DNA of 44,085 nucleotides from NCBI GenBank assembly GCA_964539665.1, contig CAZIKB010000049.1, positions 1 through 44,085 of the forward strand, given 5' to 3'. Below the pieces are notes generated by a model, which was given only the letters and a program-made list of their open reading frames with translations, made no database searches and was not told the origin of the DNA. Source of the DNA: CAZIKB01 sp964539665. Lineage in GTDB: Bacteria > Zhuqueibacterota > Zhuqueibacteria > Oceanimicrobiales > Oceanimicrobiaceae. Below are positions 42,067 through 44,085 of this stretch, piece by piece (position 1 is the stretch's first letter; every line of letters starts with the position of its first letter). A program made the translations under genes and the position numbers.

Positions 42067-42868
42067 TATCTTAATTATTGATGATGAAGCACTCGCCAGA
42101 AAACGAATCAGGCGACTCATAGAATCAGAAGATGACATATCTATAATCGGTGAATGTTTCAGTGGGTCTGATGCGGTTGAATGTATCCAGGAAAAATCTC
42201 CCGATTTAATTTTCCTTGACGTGCAGATGCCGGAATTAAATGGTTTTGAGGTGTTAGAAAAGTTAAATCCTGACTCCCTGCCGATAATAATTTTTGTAAC
42301 TGCATACGATAATTATGCACTTAAAGCGTTTGATGTCCATGCCATTGATTATTTGTTAAAACCATTTGATGATGAAAGATTTTACCTGGCTCTGCAGCGC
42401 GCACGAGATCAGATTACCAGTACAAAAAATGATACTATTAAGCAAAAACTTTTAAATCTATTAGGTGATTTGAAGGGAAGTCTCACACAATCCGGAAACT
42501 CTGATGTTACAACATTGAATCAAAATCACGCCTACCTGGACAGAATATGTGTTAAATCTGCCGGCAGCATTTATTTTGTAAAAACCGATGAAATAGAAAG
42601 GATCAAAGCTGCTGGGAAATATTTAGAACTAAAGGTAAAAAACCAGGAACATTTAATCAGACAAACCATGAATCAAGTTGAGTCCAAGCTGGATCCAAAT
42701 CAATTCCTCCGTATTCATCGTTCGACAATTATAAATATTGATCACATTAAAAAATTACAGCACTGGCACAAAGCACAATATGCCGTTATTTTACGAAATG
42801 GTGAACAGTTAATTTCAAGCAACAGCTACCGTAAAAATCTGGAAAGAATTTTGAATCAATTTTCCTGA
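42053..42868 (+). CDS. LytTR-family response regulator
   Basis: The 271-residue protein has a receiver domain (IDDE at 9-12, phospho-acceptor D56 in IFLDVQMP, T and K in FVTAYDNYALKAF and DYLLKPFDD) and a C-terminal LytTR DNA-binding domain (IYFVKTDEIERIKAAGKYLE, FLRIHRSTIINIDHIKKLQH, SSNSYRKNLERIL). LytTR proteins bind direct repeats about 21 bp apart. A repeat with this spacing lies just downstream of this gene and upstream of the methyltransferase gene. The kinase at 40924 is its partner. Confidence 0.93.
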   Translation: MNKISILIIDDEALARKRIRRLIESEDDISIIGECFSGSDAVECIQEKSPDLIFLDVQMPELNGFEVLEKLNPDSLPIIIFVTAYDNYALKAFDVHAIDYLLKPFDDERFYLALQRARDQITSTKNDTIKQKLLNLLGDLKGSLTQSGNSDVTTLNQNHAYLDRICVKSAGSIYFVKTDEIERIKAAGKYLELKVKNQEHLIRQTMNQVESKLDPNQFLRIHRSTIINIDHIKKLQHWHKAQYAVILRNGEQLISSNSYRKNLERILNQFS

Positions 42869-42881
42869 CATTTATCCCATT

Positions 42882-42911
42882 CATTCCTCACAAGTCCTTA
42901 TCCATTCCTGA
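42882..42911 (+). promoter_or_regulatory. candidate LytTR direct repeat
   Basis: TCATTCCTCA and CCATTCCTGA share CATTCCT (42882-42888 and 42903-42909) exactly 21 bp apart, the spacing typical for LytTR binding. It lies 14 bases after the regulator's stop and about 140 bases before the methyltransferase start. The repeat sequence itself does not match the best known LytTR consensus. Confidence 0.35.
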
Positions 42912-43050
42912 AAACAGTCAATTCGTGCCTTTTTTACAACTTGTTTATTTTTAAAACGTACGATTATTAAATGAGACAGGATGAAGGTTATTTTTCAAAA
43001 ATCCTTTTACCACTTCAAAATACTTTTTCCATTATAAGGGGTATAAATAT

Positions 43051-43659
43051 ATGAAAAAAAATAATCTAAAGTTTCTTGTTGTTCTGAATCTACTATTTGC
43101 TTTTTTTTCAATTGATAATGCCTTTTCTCAAATCAGGCGCGAGGAATGGCAACCGCCAGAAATGATAATGGATTCAGTTGGAGTTAAACCTGGAATGGTT
43201 ATCGGTGAACCTGGTGCTGGACGTGGATACCTTACTTTTTATCTTGCCGAGAGGGTTGGCAAAGAAGGTAAAGTATATGCCAATGACATATCTGAAAGTA
43301 GCCTGAATGTGATTGAAAAGCGTATAAAAAAAGAGGGGATCAAAAATATTGAAATTGTTATGGGAGAAATAGAAAACCCTCGCTTCCCGGTAAAAAACCT
43401 TGATATGGTGATCATGGTTTACGTACTGCATATGCTGGATAAACCCTTGGAATTCATGGAAAATATAAAGAAATATATGAACCCGAATACTCCATTAGTT
43501 ATCATTGAGAAAAATACTCTAAAGGAACGCGCTCATCCTCCATCATTCATGACAAAAAAACAAATTTTAAGTACTATCCAAAAAACAAATTATAAGTTGG
43601 AAAGTATTATGACTTTTTTACCAAAAGATACAATTTATATTTTCAAACTTAGAGAATAA
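43051..43659 (+). CDS. signal-peptide-bearing SAM-dependent methyltransferase, third paralog
   Basis: The 202-residue protein has a signal peptide (NLKFLVVLNLLFAFFSIDNA, then FSQ) and the same domain as the proteins at 1.0-2.3 kb: IMDSVGVKPGMVIGEPGAGR, GYLTFYLAERVGKEGKVYAN, DISESSLNVIEKRIK and PRFPVKNLDMVIMVYVLHML. In motif I, the Gly following E is replaced by Pro (GEPGAGRG), a common variant. It follows the LytTR regulator gene by 182 bp. An exported location is predicted, which is odd for a SAM enzyme. The substrate is unknown; quinone or arsenite methyltransferase-like folds are related. Confidence 0.8.
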   Translation: MKKNNLKFLVVLNLLFAFFSIDNAFSQIRREEWQPPEMIMDSVGVKPGMVIGEPGAGRGYLTFYLAERVGKEGKVYANDISESSLNVIEKRIKKEGIKNIEIVMGEIENPRFPVKNLDMVIMVYVLHMLDKPLEFMENIKKYMNPNTPLVIIEKNTLKERAHPPSFMTKKQILSTIQKTNYKLESIMTFLPKDTIYIFKLRE

Positions 43660-44085
43660 ACACATACGCCAAACCAGGCATTGACCTAATCTTACAGTCG
43701 CTATATTTTCAGAGAATAGAATAATTTTGGAGAATGTTTCATGCATTTAATGTACTTTCACTGCCGCTGTTAAATAGGGTTATCGCCACATCTGTTTTGC
43801 ATATAATCAACTATTATAATAATTCGCAAGCAGACAATAGAATCATTCTTTAACTTGAAAAGGGCTGAATAACATGAACGTATTATTCCAATATTGAGCA
43901 AGTCTGTTTATCATAAAGTTTCCGAGAAAGAAATGAACAATTATACAAAAAATATGGGAATGGAAATAATAAAACTCTAAACTGAAGTTACCCAATAATA
44001 AAGGATAAACCAATTAATAGTCAAGTCAAACAAGGTAGTGTCAAAAGTTTTATGAAAAAATGAAGAGTATTAAAGTGAGAATCAA
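43660..44085. other. gene-free end of window
   Basis: No gene was found. The segment GCTGTTAAAT-N4-TTATCGCCA at 43766-43788 is shared with 19154-19176, also in gene-free DNA. The rest is AT-rich without clear repeats. Confidence 0.4.

Overview
This window is an AT-rich bacterial chromosome segment. It most likely comes from the Fibrobacterota-Chlorobiota-Bacteroidota (FCB) superphylum, near Calditrichota or candidate KSB1 lineages. The main clues are a secreted protein ending in an FCB-type sorting domain (core QNFPNPFNPSTQ), orphan FtsX-type permeases with a permease prefix domain next to a PadR regulator, carboxypeptidase-regulatory-like exported proteins, and GntR and SpoIIE-type modules. 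The taxonomic call is inference; there is no rRNA or other marker gene here.

Layout. Positions 1-2300 hold methyltransferases on the minus strand, two of them exported-type paralogs and one of those frameshifted. Positions 2.9-10.2 kb hold an exported protein of unknown function and a minus-strand operon of PadR regulator plus an orphan macrolide-type permease, followed by a second such permease. A ~190 bp palindromic repeat occurs at 0.73 and 7.06 kb. Positions 10.3-17.9 kb are a type I restriction-modification island (hsdM, hsdS, then hsdR). A REP-associated transposase, REP-like palindromes and a truncated RhuM gene lie between hsdS and hsdR. hsdR has two in-frame stops and appears inactive as a single polypeptide.

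Positions 18-23.2 kb hold agmatinase, a small gene pair containing DUF2283, a secreted sorting-domain protein and a GC-rich, probably transferred cyclopropane fatty acid synthase. The last three units, and also hsdM, are each preceded by a copy of a ~140 bp repeat that looks like a promoter plus a conserved leader. This is the most unusual signal in the window. Positions 23.3-27.9 kb are a decaying minus-strand ABC export cluster: two ATPase genes, one frameshifted and one 5'-truncated, three tandem paralogous permeases, one with a nonsense codon, and two GntR regulators. The promoter-proximal GntR is fused to half of a SpoIIE-type phosphatase and has a palindromic operator on its -10 element.

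Positions 28-44 kb look more like a stable chromosome: TypA/BipA, two nitronate monooxygenase-like flavoproteins, a coiled-coil protein, a hemerythrin-PAS protein, a metal-binding lipoprotein, a glutamine synthetase-like enzyme next to a Glu/Leu/Phe/Val dehydrogenase (nitrogen metabolism), an NfeD-stomatin pair, and a LytS/LytT two-component system followed by a third exported methyltransferase paralog. I saw no rRNA, tRNA or CRISPR array.
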